This document shows, piece after piece, positions 50,923 through 61,088 of a stretch of DNA of 64,000 nucleotides. The notes beneath the pieces were generated by a model. It saw nothing but the letters and a program-made list of their open reading frames with translations. It had not been told where the DNA came from and made no database searches. Within the stretch, counting starts at the first letter, position 1. Each line of letters begins with the position of its first letter. Location of the stretch: NCBI GenBank assembly GCA_013146195.2, contig CM028382.1:58393027-58457026 (forward strand), read 5' to 3'. This DNA comes from Codonopsis lanceolata. Taxonomy: Eukaryota; Streptophyta; Magnoliopsida; Asterales; Campanulaceae. Both the position numbers and the translations under genes were made by a program.

Positions 50923-51995
50923 TCCCCCACTAATTTAAAAAAAACAAAAAAAAACAAAAACAAAACAAAAAATTAGGCATATTGCATTGTTATTTAGGGG
51001 GGCACACTAGATTCAATCTGTTTGTGTTTAGTACCTCTGTGATTGTGTGGTGATTCATTCAAAATTATTGTGATCCTATTGTTCAAATTCTTCTCACCAT
51101 CTCCCCATAAAGTTGTATTTAAATTGAAAAATTATCTATTAAACCACAAAGGAAAGAGCTACCTTTCGAAATTTTTAGGATGCTGCAATTTGTCAATGTA
51201 CTATAAAGTTTAGACTTGCATGGGTTGATCTTGACTAAATTGACTCCTTTTAATTGACAAAGTGTGAAAGCTACCTAACAGAAAAGAGCTACCTATGAAC
51301 AAGGTTGTGGCATCTTTCTTTTGGGACTATGGATTTTCGACTTCCATGGGTTGATCAATAAGTTAAGTTGCTACCCTTGGTAAATAGTGTGAAAGGTTCC
51401 TAGTGGTGTTTGTCATATTAGCTTGAAATAAAGTAAAGCTATTTTCATAGGGAAATAAAGTACCTATGATATTTATGGGAGTAGTTGTGTTTATTTGGTG
51501 AAAGAAAAAAATGAGAAGTTGAACATAAAATCACAGTTTTTTTGTGAATGTGTTTTCCATTGCTGCAACATTGGGAACTGCAATCAGATAATCTAGACAT
51601 ATCACTTGTGTGTGTGTCTGCATTCTTTCCCTTGATTTTCTCTTTTACATATTTTAGACATGCTTTTTAGGTCATACTGTTGTAGGATATCAGCCTCCTT
51701 AGTTTCTGTCCTTCAAACTGATGTCTGCTTTGCTTCTTGTTCACAAAGTCGATATTTTATGTGGCTGTCAAAACTGTTGTGCTCTTCTTGAGAATCAGAA
51801 CTGGTTTCACTGTCTGTGTTTGAAAATCTTGTGTGCTTTCAATCCTGGTTAAGTATGATCTGTGTTTTCTTAAAATATTTGATGAAGTCAAATTTTTTAA
51901 AGAAATCAGATTGTGTATCTATTTCTCCTTATATCTCTCATGTTCATAACAGCAGATTCCTATCTCAACTCTATCAGGTTGTTAACATGTGATTT
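50923..51995 (+). other. Sirevirus-like spacer between pol and the extra ORF
   Basis: Non-coding, with an AAAACAAAAC run (50936-50972) and a copy of the recurring GCTGCAACATTGG word near 51561. No splice site can be assigned safely. Confidence 0.55.
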
Positions 51996-53439
51996 TTGAA
52001 TTTTGAGTTCTTGTTTTATGGGTTTGTCCTCTCACCTCCCCTCATTGAAAGTTCTTCCTCTGATGATGATGAAGTTGCCAAGAATCTAGTCAGGTTGAGG
52101 CAGGCTTATTCTTCTACCTCTGGTCCTTCTTCCAATCCTCAACCTCAGACCATGCCTAGTCAGCCAAGCTCTTCAGAATTCGATGATAGTTCCGATCGAG
52201 ACTATGACGAGAAGAAGGGTCCCAGTAAGTGAAGATTAGATGATGTTCATGCGCTTCACCGAAGCCGCTGCATTTCAAATGTTGCTCCCATTGTTGCAAC
52301 ATCCAAAAATCACAACCATTGGGTACTCCCTTCTCCTCCAAATTCATATCTAAGGCTGCCTCTCTTCGCTATAATATTTCTAGGAACATTATAGATGAAC
52401 GAAATGTTGTGGCTTCTGTGTTACAATCATACAATCTCACTGCATACTTCTCTGATAGAGGACTTGTGAACACAATCTCTCTGGCTGCTCCATATTTTAG
52501 GGAATTAATTCATGAATTTTATGCCAATATTGAGAAAGGGATTTGTAATCCTTCTGATTCCAGTTTTGAGAAAGTCTTTGTTCGAGGTAAATGGTACTCC
52601 TTTTCCCCTTCTATCATAAATTCTGTCCTTGCCACTCCTTCATCTGGGATTCTTGATTTTGCTTTAGATCTTAATTCATGTGTGGTTGAACTGTCGGGTG
52701 GTAAACTTTCTCAGTGGCTAGCTAAAGGTACTCCTCTTAGTACCTCCCAACTATCCTCCTTGTATGCTTTTCTCCACAAAATTTGTGTGCCAATTGGTCT
52801 CCATCCACAAACACCAATGTCATAAGCGAAGAACATGCTAAAGTTCTTTACCTCATTGGGACTAAAGGTCCTTTTGATTTTGGGTTTTATGTGTTTAGGA
52901 AAGTCTCCTCCATGGTGAAACAGGGAGGAGACAAAAGGTCCTATCTTCCCTCTCTCTCATCTATAAAATACTAGTGTCTCAAGGTTACAAGTCATCTCCC
53001 TCCATTCGGTTATCCCTCTCCTTGAACCTCTCAATTCTCTCGCAAAACTTTTAAGAGGTGATAGGTTAGTCAATTTGCCTCTACCTTACGCCTCGATGCT
53101 CCCTCAATCGGCCCTAGTTCCTCACATCCTCTGCTTCCCCTCGATTCTGACTTCTCTGCTGTTCCTTCCATTGCTACTCCCATTGTTGCAACATCTGGTG
53201 CAACATCCATCTTGTTTGCTCATCCTACTGCTCCCATCTTTGTGTCTTTTGTCAAAGACCAATTGAAGATGATTCAGTCACAGCTCACTCTCCTTTCTGC
53301 ACACCAATCTTTTCTCACTTCCTTGGCTGCCCACTATTCTTCTTGGCTAGATAGTCATTCTGGTCAAATAGGGGGTGAGAATGAAGCTGCAAGAGTTAGT
53401 GATGAAACTGATGGAAGAGTTGATGGAAGGGATCCATGA
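51996..53439 (+). pseudogene. Sirevirus-like extra (env-position) ORF, frameshifted
   Basis: Three or four frames. 51996-52232: acidic/Ser-rich (ESSSSDDDEVAKNLVRLRQA) then Pro/Ser/Gln-rich. 52319-52825: RNIIDERNVVASVL, PYFRELIHEFYANI and KVFVRGKWYSFSPSIINSVL (the FVRG...FSP box of the putative plant transposon protein domain), GKLSQWLAKG and SLYAFLHKICVPI. 52783-52974 continues as NWSPSTNTNVISEEHAKVLYLIGT and GPFDFGFYVF. 53212-53439 has SFVKDQLKMIQSQLTLLSAH and a charged end. It occupies the position of the env-like gene of SIRE-type elements and corresponds to 33251-36087. Membrane function is not supported by what I see. Confidence 0.65.
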
Positions 53440-53723
53440 AGTTTCTAGCTGCAAGATCTTAAGTTGAAGCTGCAGTACCTCCTCATGGTTCTCGATCTTA
53501 TGTAACGCAGTTACGAACTTCGTAATGGATATTTCGAACAATTGTTTCTTTTGGTTCTGTGATGTTTGGATACTCTGGTACCCTTGTAATAAGTAGTTAG
53601 TTGTAGTTTTAAATCATGGTTTCCTTGATATATTATTGATATTAGCTTCAGGGGGTGTTTTGTTAATGATAACTTCTTGCAGTCGTTTTGTATTTGACCA
53701 AGAATGCTCAACAAAGGGGTGAT
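53440..53723 (+). other. Spacer and polypurine tract of the Sirevirus-like element
   Basis: Non-coding up to AACAAAGGGGTGAT (53710-53723), the polypurine tract directly before the 3' LTR start. Confidence 0.75.
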
Positions 53724-54648
53724 TGTGGGGTAAAATAGGCGAAGCCTATTTTATCTTGTTTTCACCTTTCTTGGTCAAAGAGAGATGATATTTTAGTTAA
53801 TGATTATTTAGGTGATAGATTTTGTTTAGGACTCTTTTAATAGATTGATTTGATAATCTTTCAAAAGATTTAGGCAACATATTTTTGGTAACTAGATTTA
53901 TGTAAATAAATTAGTTATTCGATGTATCTTAGTCTTACTAGGAAAGATAATCTTGTATGATTTTTCGTTAATCCCTTTCCTAGTAGGAGTTGGTTTGTTT
54001 TGGCCGTGAACTTGCAGGAACCGTTGGCTATTTAATGAAAGCTGGATGCGGGGCAAAGTGTGTGTTGTGAACTTACAAGAAAGAATCTATTCAGAGAGCT
54101 TGAAAGGGAGAATCAATTCAGAGCCTTGTGAGCAGAGCTTGAAAGAGGAGATCAAAAGGCCATACACTGAGAGCATTCTGCAAGCAGTTCTTCCATATGA
54201 ACGCATGCTGCTTGAAACTTCTGAGAATACAACCTTGTACTTCCTGAAGTTCTGATTTGTGTGCTTCCTTGTTACTCTCTGTTTGGAAGTCGTGTTTTGT
54301 TCTTTCTTCCCACGTTTGGTTTAGTGGTTTATGTGGGTTTTTCGGTTCTCCAAGATTCTATATCTTGTGAGAATATTTGTTAGTTGTTAAGCATAAAAAC
54401 AGTGTTGATTTTAATATAAATTGTGTGGCCTTGAGGCTTGATCTACAAGTTTGATACTTGTAGATTGTTTTTGGTTAATTCTTGTCTCCAAGTTCTGTTA
54501 GAAACTGAATTTCTATAAACTTCCGCTGCTACAACTGTTTTTGCTATTAGTTGCTGTTGTCATTGTGACTGCCATTGTTGCAACAATCACAGCAACATGG
54601 GTACACACATTGACTCATATCGAGAATCCGTGGTATTGCGTTCTTTCA
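53724..54648 (+). repeat. Sirevirus-like 3' LTR
   Basis: 925 bp from TGTGGGGTAAAATAGGC to GCGTTCTTTCA. The last bases TTTCA precede the CATCC duplication. The palindrome ATTGTTGCAACAAT is at 54574-54587. The 69-codon frame at 54046-54255 is the counterpart of that in the 5' LTR. Confidence 0.93.
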
Positions 54649-54653
54649 CATCC

Positions 54654-55267
54654 TATGGATTGAGGAGTTGCGTAAACTCCATGTGGCTGAGCTGAAATAA
54701 GAGGTTCAACGTTACGATCTTTCAATCCAATTATTCTCTTTTAACTTTTTTTGTTCTATTATTTTGAGTTAGTTTTACGTGGAAAAATTATGTAAATTGA
54801 GTTTGGATCAGGAGAGATTTTGATCTATTGAATTGGTAACATGTCATTGCAATTGAAAGTAAAGAAATTCCAATTCCATCTCCGAAACCAAGATCTGAGA
54901 TCTGAAACCCAGATCTCACTCCATTTGTTCTTGTTCTACCCATTATCCCAGATTTTGTATGCATTCAAATCGGGATTCAGATCTTCTTGAGGTGTTTAGT
55001 TTATATAATTTCGAATGGATTGACACAAAGATTTTTTGATTTTCGTTTTAGATTTGGGTTTAATTTTGGTTTGTCATTGTCATCTGTACTTTTCTGATTT
55101 TTTGATCTGATAATGATGAAGCTGACCACCGTGGAAGCTGATGACGAAGAAGACGAGGGCAAAATAGGTATTTAACATAACTTAACAGCTAAACTTAATG
55201 TTTATCAAAAAATTGGGTTAACATGCAAGATAAGTCTGGTACAGTGGTCGTATCGAAAATTTTGACG
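54654..55267 (+). other. Flank of the Sirevirus-like insertion
   Basis: Begins with the possible exon continuation (TATGGATTGAGGAGTTGCGT to GAGCTGAAATAA, 54654-54701). The rest is AT-rich with direct words AGATCTGAGATCTGAAACC and no other coding evidence. Confidence 0.3.
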
Positions 55268-56260
55268 TCTCAGTGGCCTAATTGCAATTTTTAGAAAAGT
55301 ACAGTGACTCAATTATGCATTTTGCCTTTACTTTTATTAAAAAATCTCACCATTGCATGTTGTTTTAAAAAATTGAAAAAAAAAAACTAGTTTTTCGACT
55401 TTTTTCCCAAACTGTTTTTACTTAATTTTATTTTTTAATAATCATCAAATGTTCTCATTTTATGTAACTTTTAAATTACGTAATTTATTAATTTTAAATT
55501 TTTATCTAAATTTGTAATTGTTTTATGATTTGGTTAGTTTTGAACAATATAAAATATTTATCAATTAAAATTAAATGAAATAATTTATGAGTTATATATT
55601 ATTTATAAATTATTTTATTATTTAAAAGAAATATTTTAATATGAAATATAATAATTAAAGTTAAATAAATTTATTTATTTGAAAAGTATAAAAATAAGAA
55701 AGTAGTAGGAATAAAATGTGTTGGTGGCAGTATGGCTCATGTAAGAATTGAGAGAGAATGAAAGTCATTGGAGAGAAAATTTTTTAGAAAATAATATTTT
55801 TAAAATATGTAGGTGGTAGTGACACCCAGCTAAAAATTGGTGTTCAGAATTTTTAGGATGGAGATGTTCTTATTGAACCACAAATTATAGTCAACAATGG
55901 GTCGTGACTCTCTTGCTAGTTGCTACTATTTAAAATTATTTTTTAACCTTAATGATTTGATGTGTCTCTTTTACATTACTTATGACATTGTCATCTTACT
56001 GATATCACCAATAAGAGGGTGCTCTAACAAACTCAAGCTCAAACTCCACTTCATTCCGTCTCGCTTGAGTGGGGTGAAAGACTATCATCTCAACCGAAGT
56101 CAAAGACAAAATTGCAACAGTCCACATCTCCCTCAATCCTCTGTATTTCTTCACATTGGAATGAAAACCCAATCCTTTTGTATTATCATTCATTGTATTC
56201 TCTTCCTTTACATTGTATATATATCCCTGTAATCTCTGTAATGAAGATCTTTCTCATCAG
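55268..56260 (+). repeat. Right copy of the 0.9-kb direct duplication
   Basis: Partner of 46483-47360. Its end includes ACATTGTATATATATCCCTG and CTCTGTAATGAAGATC, which look like an LTR promoter and transcribed start, so the pair may be old terminal repeats or a segmental duplication. Confidence 0.75.
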
Positions 56261-57349
56261 ATTATAAACAACACCAGAATTTTAACCGTCATCTATAAGT
56301 AAAAAAATTTACTTGTAGACATGTCAATATGGCAAACTTGTCACTAAAAAAATGATTGTAATAAGTTACAATTAATAAATTTAAAACTAGTGAAAATCAC
56401 TCAAAATCTGCTAAAACAAAACTTGTTGAAAAGCTCTACCAAAACGTAAAATTTGTATAAAGCAGAACAACGGATGATCAAATGGTGAATCAAATCGAAC
56501 CAAACCAAATCTTAACTTACAACCGTGCTTCTAAATAAAATCTAATCTAATTTTTATTTTATTTGATTTGATTTAGATCAATATAGGTTACATATTAAAA
56601 CTAAATTTAAAAAAATCAAACCAAATGGCTGAAACACAAAACTACCGTGTTTTGGGCTCTTACAACCCAAAACACGTTCGATTAATTCCGAAACATTCAA
56701 AAAACAAACGGAGGAAGCCGACAGCCTCTCAGCCACTCTACCAGTTTGCTTTCCAGGTTGGCATTTTCAAAATACTTTTCCACCATTGTTTTTCTAGGTC
56801 AATTTTTAGTCCAAAAAATGTTTTTCTTTAAAATTTATTTTCTTGAATTAAAATACACATTTTTACTTATAAATAGAGATTTTGTTTGTTTTATTTGGAT
56901 ATCAAAAAAAAATTATTTGATTATTTCAAGTTTTTAGTCATTTTCTAGAAAAAATAATAATTTATATTAATGGAAATAAATATGGTGTAATATGTAAAAG
57001 TATTGGATTCTGTGCCACTATTATATGAGTTTTTTGTCTTAAATTAAATGAGTATCAAATGAATTATTTTATTAATATTTAATTATTTATGTTTAATTTT
57101 TAGAGTGCTTGATTCAATCTCTTATTCATGCTCTTATGCAATCAATCTATGGTTAATGATTAGGAAACAAGTCGAATATACCAAGTATAAACCTACGATG
57201 TTTATCTAGCCGACTCATACATGTTAGCAATCAATCAATTCTAAAACTTTACTTTATAAAAAAAAGTTTGGGAATGCAATACAATCTAGCTTGTTGTGAA
57301 CGAGATGACTCGATTACTCTGATAAATAGATTAGTTCCTTCAAGTAAGG
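56261..57349. other. AT-rich intergenic stretch with a perfect hairpin
   Basis: No gene recognised. CGTGTTTTGGG at 56646-56656 and CCCAAAACACG at 56666-56676 form a perfect 11-bp inverted repeat with a 9-base loop (no T-run follows directly). Short open frames (56625-56831 and others) lack motifs. Confidence 0.45.
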
Positions 57350-58135
57350 TGATATACCCGGCCCAAGCCGGGTCACGAGCAATGCACAAGTTAGCATCAC
57401 GTGCCAATCACGAGCACAATGCAAAGGGGGCCCACAACCCAATGAGCAAAATGATAGAGCCAGCGAGCACCGAGCAGCGCAATTCTCACTCAAACCTGGG
57501 CGGGCAACGGCCTTGCCTGTCCGACCAGGGGCCATGCCCGGGCATCATACGTGCTTAGCAAAGGAATCAGACTCATCTTGTCCAAACCTGGTCGAGCATT
57601 GGCCTTGCCTGCCCGACCAGAGGCCGTACCTCGGACCTACAATAAGTTCAGTGAGCAATGTAGAATAGCCGGACAGAGCCCTGCTCGCCCGGACACATTA
57701 CACTGGGAACGCCGGCGGCTTGCTCTCCAAGACAAGTCGAAGGTTTTCATGTTTAGGCAGAGCACTTGCCTTATCTACTCCTACATCTACGCGGTCAGCC
57801 GCCTGTTTCGCCTAAAATCAAGGGATTCTCTCCTTGATTGACTGGGCAGTTATGGAAACTGAATCCTAGACGGATTCAAACACCACCGGGGCCTATAAAT
57901 ACCTCTCCATAATCATCAACAAGGTATACACACTTTCTTGAGCCTCGTTACTCTGTCAAATTGCTTTCAAACTTAAGCACGAGACTTACTCTTACGCCGG
58001 AGGGGTTTCGCGAGGCCCTACCTTGCACTTCCACTCAGGTGTTCTTGTGTTCTTAACAGGCTCAGGGAAGACGATCCAAAGCCCAGATATCCAACACATC
58101 TCAAGGACGGCCCAAGCTGTGCTTTTGCCACATCA
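57350..58135 (+). repeat. Tat-like 5' LTR
   Basis: From TGATATACCCGGCCC to TTTGCCACATCA, about 786 bp. Boundaries are inferred from the TG/CA ends and the adjacent primer-binding site because the second LTR is not in the window. It contains tandem-like words CGACCAG..GGCC and TATAAATA at 57894-57901. Open frames inside it (57268-57841) are LTR sequence. Confidence 0.65.
57894..57901 (+). promoter_or_regulatory. TATA box of the Tat-like LTR
   Basis: TATAAATA followed by CCTCTCCATAATCATC; the usual promoter position in a short gypsy LTR. Confidence 0.65.
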
Positions 58136-58138
58136 GTT

Positions 58139-58158
58139 TGGTTCCGTTGCCGGGAAAC
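58139..58158 (+). other. Primer-binding site
   Basis: TGGTTCCGTTGCCGGGAAAC three bases after the LTR end. It begins with TGG, complementary to a tRNA CCA end, and resembles the TGGCGCCGTTGCCGGGGA site used by many plant gypsy elements. Confidence 0.7.
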
Positions 58159-58219
58159 GAAGTTCTAACGCTTCTCTCTCATTTTTTCCGGTAAAAACTT
58201 TCAATTTCTTTCTATTGCA

Positions 58220-59923
58220 ATGGCTGGAAAGGGTAGCAAACACAATGCCACCGTTAGCAACCAACAGGCCGGCAGCCACCAGGTCGCGAACAACCCTCCA
58301 CCAAGGGCACCACATGGGGTGCAAACTCGAAATCAGAAAGTGGCTGCTGGTCATGCCCCCCATGGCAATGAGATGCCATATGTGGAGGGGCAAATTTCCC
58401 AACATGCCAGTCAAAGCCGAGCGAGCCAACGCGACGCCAGGCTGGTCATAAATGAGAGGCGTGATGCCCGTTCACAAGATTTAAGGCTACAGCTCAACCG
58501 CCAACGGGAGAATGGTCAGGGCAGTCATGTGAGCTTGTCCGAGCAAAATCCTGACCAGCACGCTGCTGCTCTGCAAGTTCAGGCAGAGTATTACAACAAA
58601 ATGTATGCTCTCAACCAGCAGCTATTGGCCTTAGGTCATGCTCCAGTACCGGTGGCAGATATGGTACTGCCCACTCTTAGCAACCCGGCACCTGTTGGCG
58701 ATGGCCATGCCTCCCAACAGCTGCCCGCTCCGAGCAGACGGGTCCCCTCCGTTGTTCATGTGCCATCTAACAGAGTGGAGGCAGTAAAACGAGCAGATGA
58801 CCAGGCTGAAAGTAGATACAGCCGCCAAAATCACTCACACGGGCATCACCACCGACGGGAGCATCGTGCTCGAGAGGAGAGCCATGGCCGTCGTAGATCC
58901 CGTGAGTGCGCAGAGGCAGAAGCACAGCGGCCAAAGTACAAAGCTCGCATCACACAGGAGGTCGGATCCTCATGCGAGCCCACCTTCTGCCCGCATGTGC
59001 GTGGCGACCACTCGGACCCCGCCCACTCTTCAAGACTAACAGAGGACGTGGAGAAACGGCTGTCCGAGAAGATGGAGGCCATGAAAAGGGACATGGCAAA
59101 GCAAATGGCAAGTCTAGCCGTGGCCAAGCCCGGCTATGCAGCCACTAAGCCGCTGGAGGGCAGCCCCTTCACCCCAGAAATTGAAAATGCACCGCCTGCA
59201 CAAGGGGTCATCTTCCCACAGTTCGACAAATACTTTGGGAAGACACGGGCAAGCGATTGGCTAAGATCATTCGAGGCACAAATCCGAATGGTCACCGACG
59301 TGGAGGCCCTGAAAATGCGGGCATTTGAGGGAGCTCTCCAGGGAAAGGCACAGGCCTGGTTGGGTAGAGTTCCCCGGGGATCTATTGGGAGCTGGGCGGT
59401 GCTCCGAGAAAAGTTCTTGGAGGAATTCGGCAATGCAGGCCCGACCCCCAAGAACCGGTTTGACCTTGCCAAGATCAAGCAGGGTGATAATGAATCATAT
59501 GGCAGTTACTTGAAAAGGTTTGAGGAGATGCTCGAGCAAGTGACTGCAACCAGTGACCCGGAGATTACCTTTTGCTATCTCAACAACATGAGGGCAGGGC
59601 CACTGAAGACTATGCTAGCAATGAACCCGGGGGCCTCCAAGGCAGAGCTGCTGGCAAGTTCGCACCTCTTCTGCTCAACCGAAAGTGTCAAGGCCGACAA
59701 GGCCAAACATAAGGACAAGGCTCAAGGCAGCTCGGCCACGCCAGCTGACCAGAGCCCGGAGGGCAACAATCGCTCGAGCAGAGATAGGAGGAAAACCTCC
59801 AACCCCGGGCAAAGGTTTAGAGAAGCTCAGTTCACCCCGCTTAACACGACGCGGGAAGAAATCATGCTTCAGGTGGGAGATGCTCTGCCCATCCCTTACC
59901 CGGGACAATACAAAGTACTGTGA
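58220..59923 (+). CDS. Tat-like gag polyprotein
   Basis: 567 codons starting at MAGKGSKHNATVSNQQ, 80 bases after the primer site. The N-terminal third is Gln/Arg/His-rich and poorly ordered, including an HGHHHRREHR stretch near residue 210. A helical EDVEKRLSEKMEAMKRDMAK follows near residue 275. The gag domain covers residues about 320-460 with FDKYFGKTRASDWLRSFEAQ, ALQGKAQAWLGRVP, WAVLREKFLEEFG, GSYLKRFEEM and FCYLNNMRAGPL. Then a Lys/Ser-rich linker. The frame ends at YPGQYKVL where the zinc-binding CEYHHDTGHTTEDC should follow; that segment is in the next frame (59905 onward), so one base is gained or lost near 59895. Confidence 0.92.
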   Translation: MAGKGSKHNATVSNQQAGSHQVANNPPPRAPHGVQTRNQKVAAGHAPHGNEMPYVEGQISQHASQSRASQRDARLVINERRDARSQDLRLQLNRQRENGQGSHVSLSEQNPDQHAAALQVQAEYYNKMYALNQQLLALGHAPVPVADMVLPTLSNPAPVGDGHASQQLPAPSRRVPSVVHVPSNRVEAVKRADDQAESRYSRQNHSHGHHHRREHRAREESHGRRRSRECAEAEAQRPKYKARITQEVGSSCEPTFCPHVRGDHSDPAHSSRLTEDVEKRLSEKMEAMKRDMAKQMASLAVAKPGYAATKPLEGSPFTPEIENAPPAQGVIFPQFDKYFGKTRASDWLRSFEAQIRMVTDVEALKMRAFEGALQGKAQAWLGRVPRGSIGSWAVLREKFLEEFGNAGPTPKNRFDLAKIKQGDNESYGSYLKRFEEMLEQVTATSDPEITFCYLNNMRAGPLKTMLAMNPGASKAELLASSHLFCSTESVKADKAKHKDKAQGSSATPADQSPEGNNRSSRDRRKTSNPGQRFREAQFTPLNTTREEIMLQVGDALPIPYPGQYKVL

Positions 59924-61088
59924 GTACCACCACGATACTGGTCACACCACTGAGGATTGTAATGTGTTGAAGAGGGAAATCCAAAAGTTGATCAATACAG
60001 GCAAGCTGGATCGCTTCAAAAGGGTTCAGGGCGCGGGAAACAACGCCAATAACGACCAGGGAAGACCCCCAAGAGGAAGAGGCGGCCAGGCCCCTCAGAT
60101 TCGAGGGGTGATAAACATGATTCAAGAGGAGCTCCCGTCCAACACACAGCTCGGAAAGCACATATATTCCTTGTCTAGAGCTGTCAACACTCCAGCAATA
60201 CAGCGGGCAGGGGAGCAGAGCATATGTTTTTCCCGCAGCGAGTTGGCGAGCACTCCACTGGCATCCGAGCAACCCCTGGTTATTTCCTGCCTAGTCAACA
60301 ACTGGCAGGTTCATAGAGTTTTGCTTGATACGGGAGCATGTAGGGACATCATGTACTACTCCTGCTTCAAGGGATTGGAGTTTCCAGATACCATGCTCAA
60401 GCCTTATCTGGGAAAGCTTGAAGGGTTCACCAATCACCAGGTGGGGGTTAAGGGCACGATCGAGCTGGAGGTATTCATGGGTGATGGAGCCCAAACTCGG
60501 ATCGAGATGATCACATTCTTGGTGATCGACCTAAAATCGGCGTACAACTGCATTTTAGGTGCTCCAGCAATGGCCAAATTCCAGATGGTCACCTCCATTC
60601 CCCACCAGAAAGCAAAGTTCTACACTGAGAACGGAGTGGGGATCCTCAATAGCAAGCCCCGAGCAATGTGGGAGTATATACGGGAAACTCAGAGGAAGAA
60701 ACAGAAACTGATCGTGGACATTCCCCGATCGATGCAGGCAGCGATCCCGAAACCGATTGTGGACCTTCCCGATCAGACTGCAGTGACTTCCACTGAACCT
60801 ACTCCAGCGTCAACCTCCATCAATAACATCGAGCTCGGGGAGACACATGATGCGGCCGAGCCCATGGAAATAGAGCCTCCCGAGCAAGCTCCGGCCCCAG
60901 GCTCTTCTAGACGCAGGGAGAAGCGCCCCAAGTCACAAGACATTGAGATGGACACCTTGCAAGTCCGGGACGAGCCCGATATCCAACCGGAGGGCGAGCT
61001 AGAAGAGATCATTATCAATTCACCTACTTACCCCAGAGCAAAATCAAAATCGGGAAGGCCATGCCTCCCGAAGCTCGGGAAGGATTGA
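59905..61088 (+). CDS. Tat-like gag zinc motif and aspartic protease
   Basis: Middle frame of the polyprotein; the real coding starts near 59905 although the frame is open further upstream. NTKYCEYHHDTGHTTEDC (zinc-binding motif), VLKREIQKLINTGKLDRF, RGGQAPQIRGVINMI, then the retropepsin with VHRVLLDTGACRDIMYY (catalytic DTG, about 60320), GFTNHQVGVKGTIEL, FLVIDLKSAYNCILGAPAM and KFYTENGVG. A Pro/Glu-rich linker with SRRREKRPKSQ leads to the stop at 61088. RT follows in the gag frame, overlapping by about 30 bases. Confidence 0.88.

Larger units (their letters stand above)
47637..54648 (+). mobile_element. Young, internally deleted Sirevirus-like copia element
   Basis: LTRs at 47637-48562 and 53724-54648 enclose 5.2 kb of internal sequence. 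The 5-bp duplication CATCC is at 47632-47636 and 54649-54653. About a dozen differences between the LTRs (by eye) suggest a fairly recent insertion. Gag, protease and the first half of integrase are missing: the 5' LTR runs into IRSDHGTEYEN of integrase. An extra ORF with a putative plant transposon protein domain follows RNase H. It must rely on other copies for proteins. Confidence 0.93.

Noticed and set aside
57268..57841. Two plus-strand frames of 96 codons and one minus-strand frame of 73 codons
   Set aside because: They fall in the GC-rich Tat-like LTR and have no recognisable domain.
58023..58451. 142-codon frame overlapping the start of gag
   Set aside because: Out of frame with the well-supported gag, and spans the LTR end and primer site.
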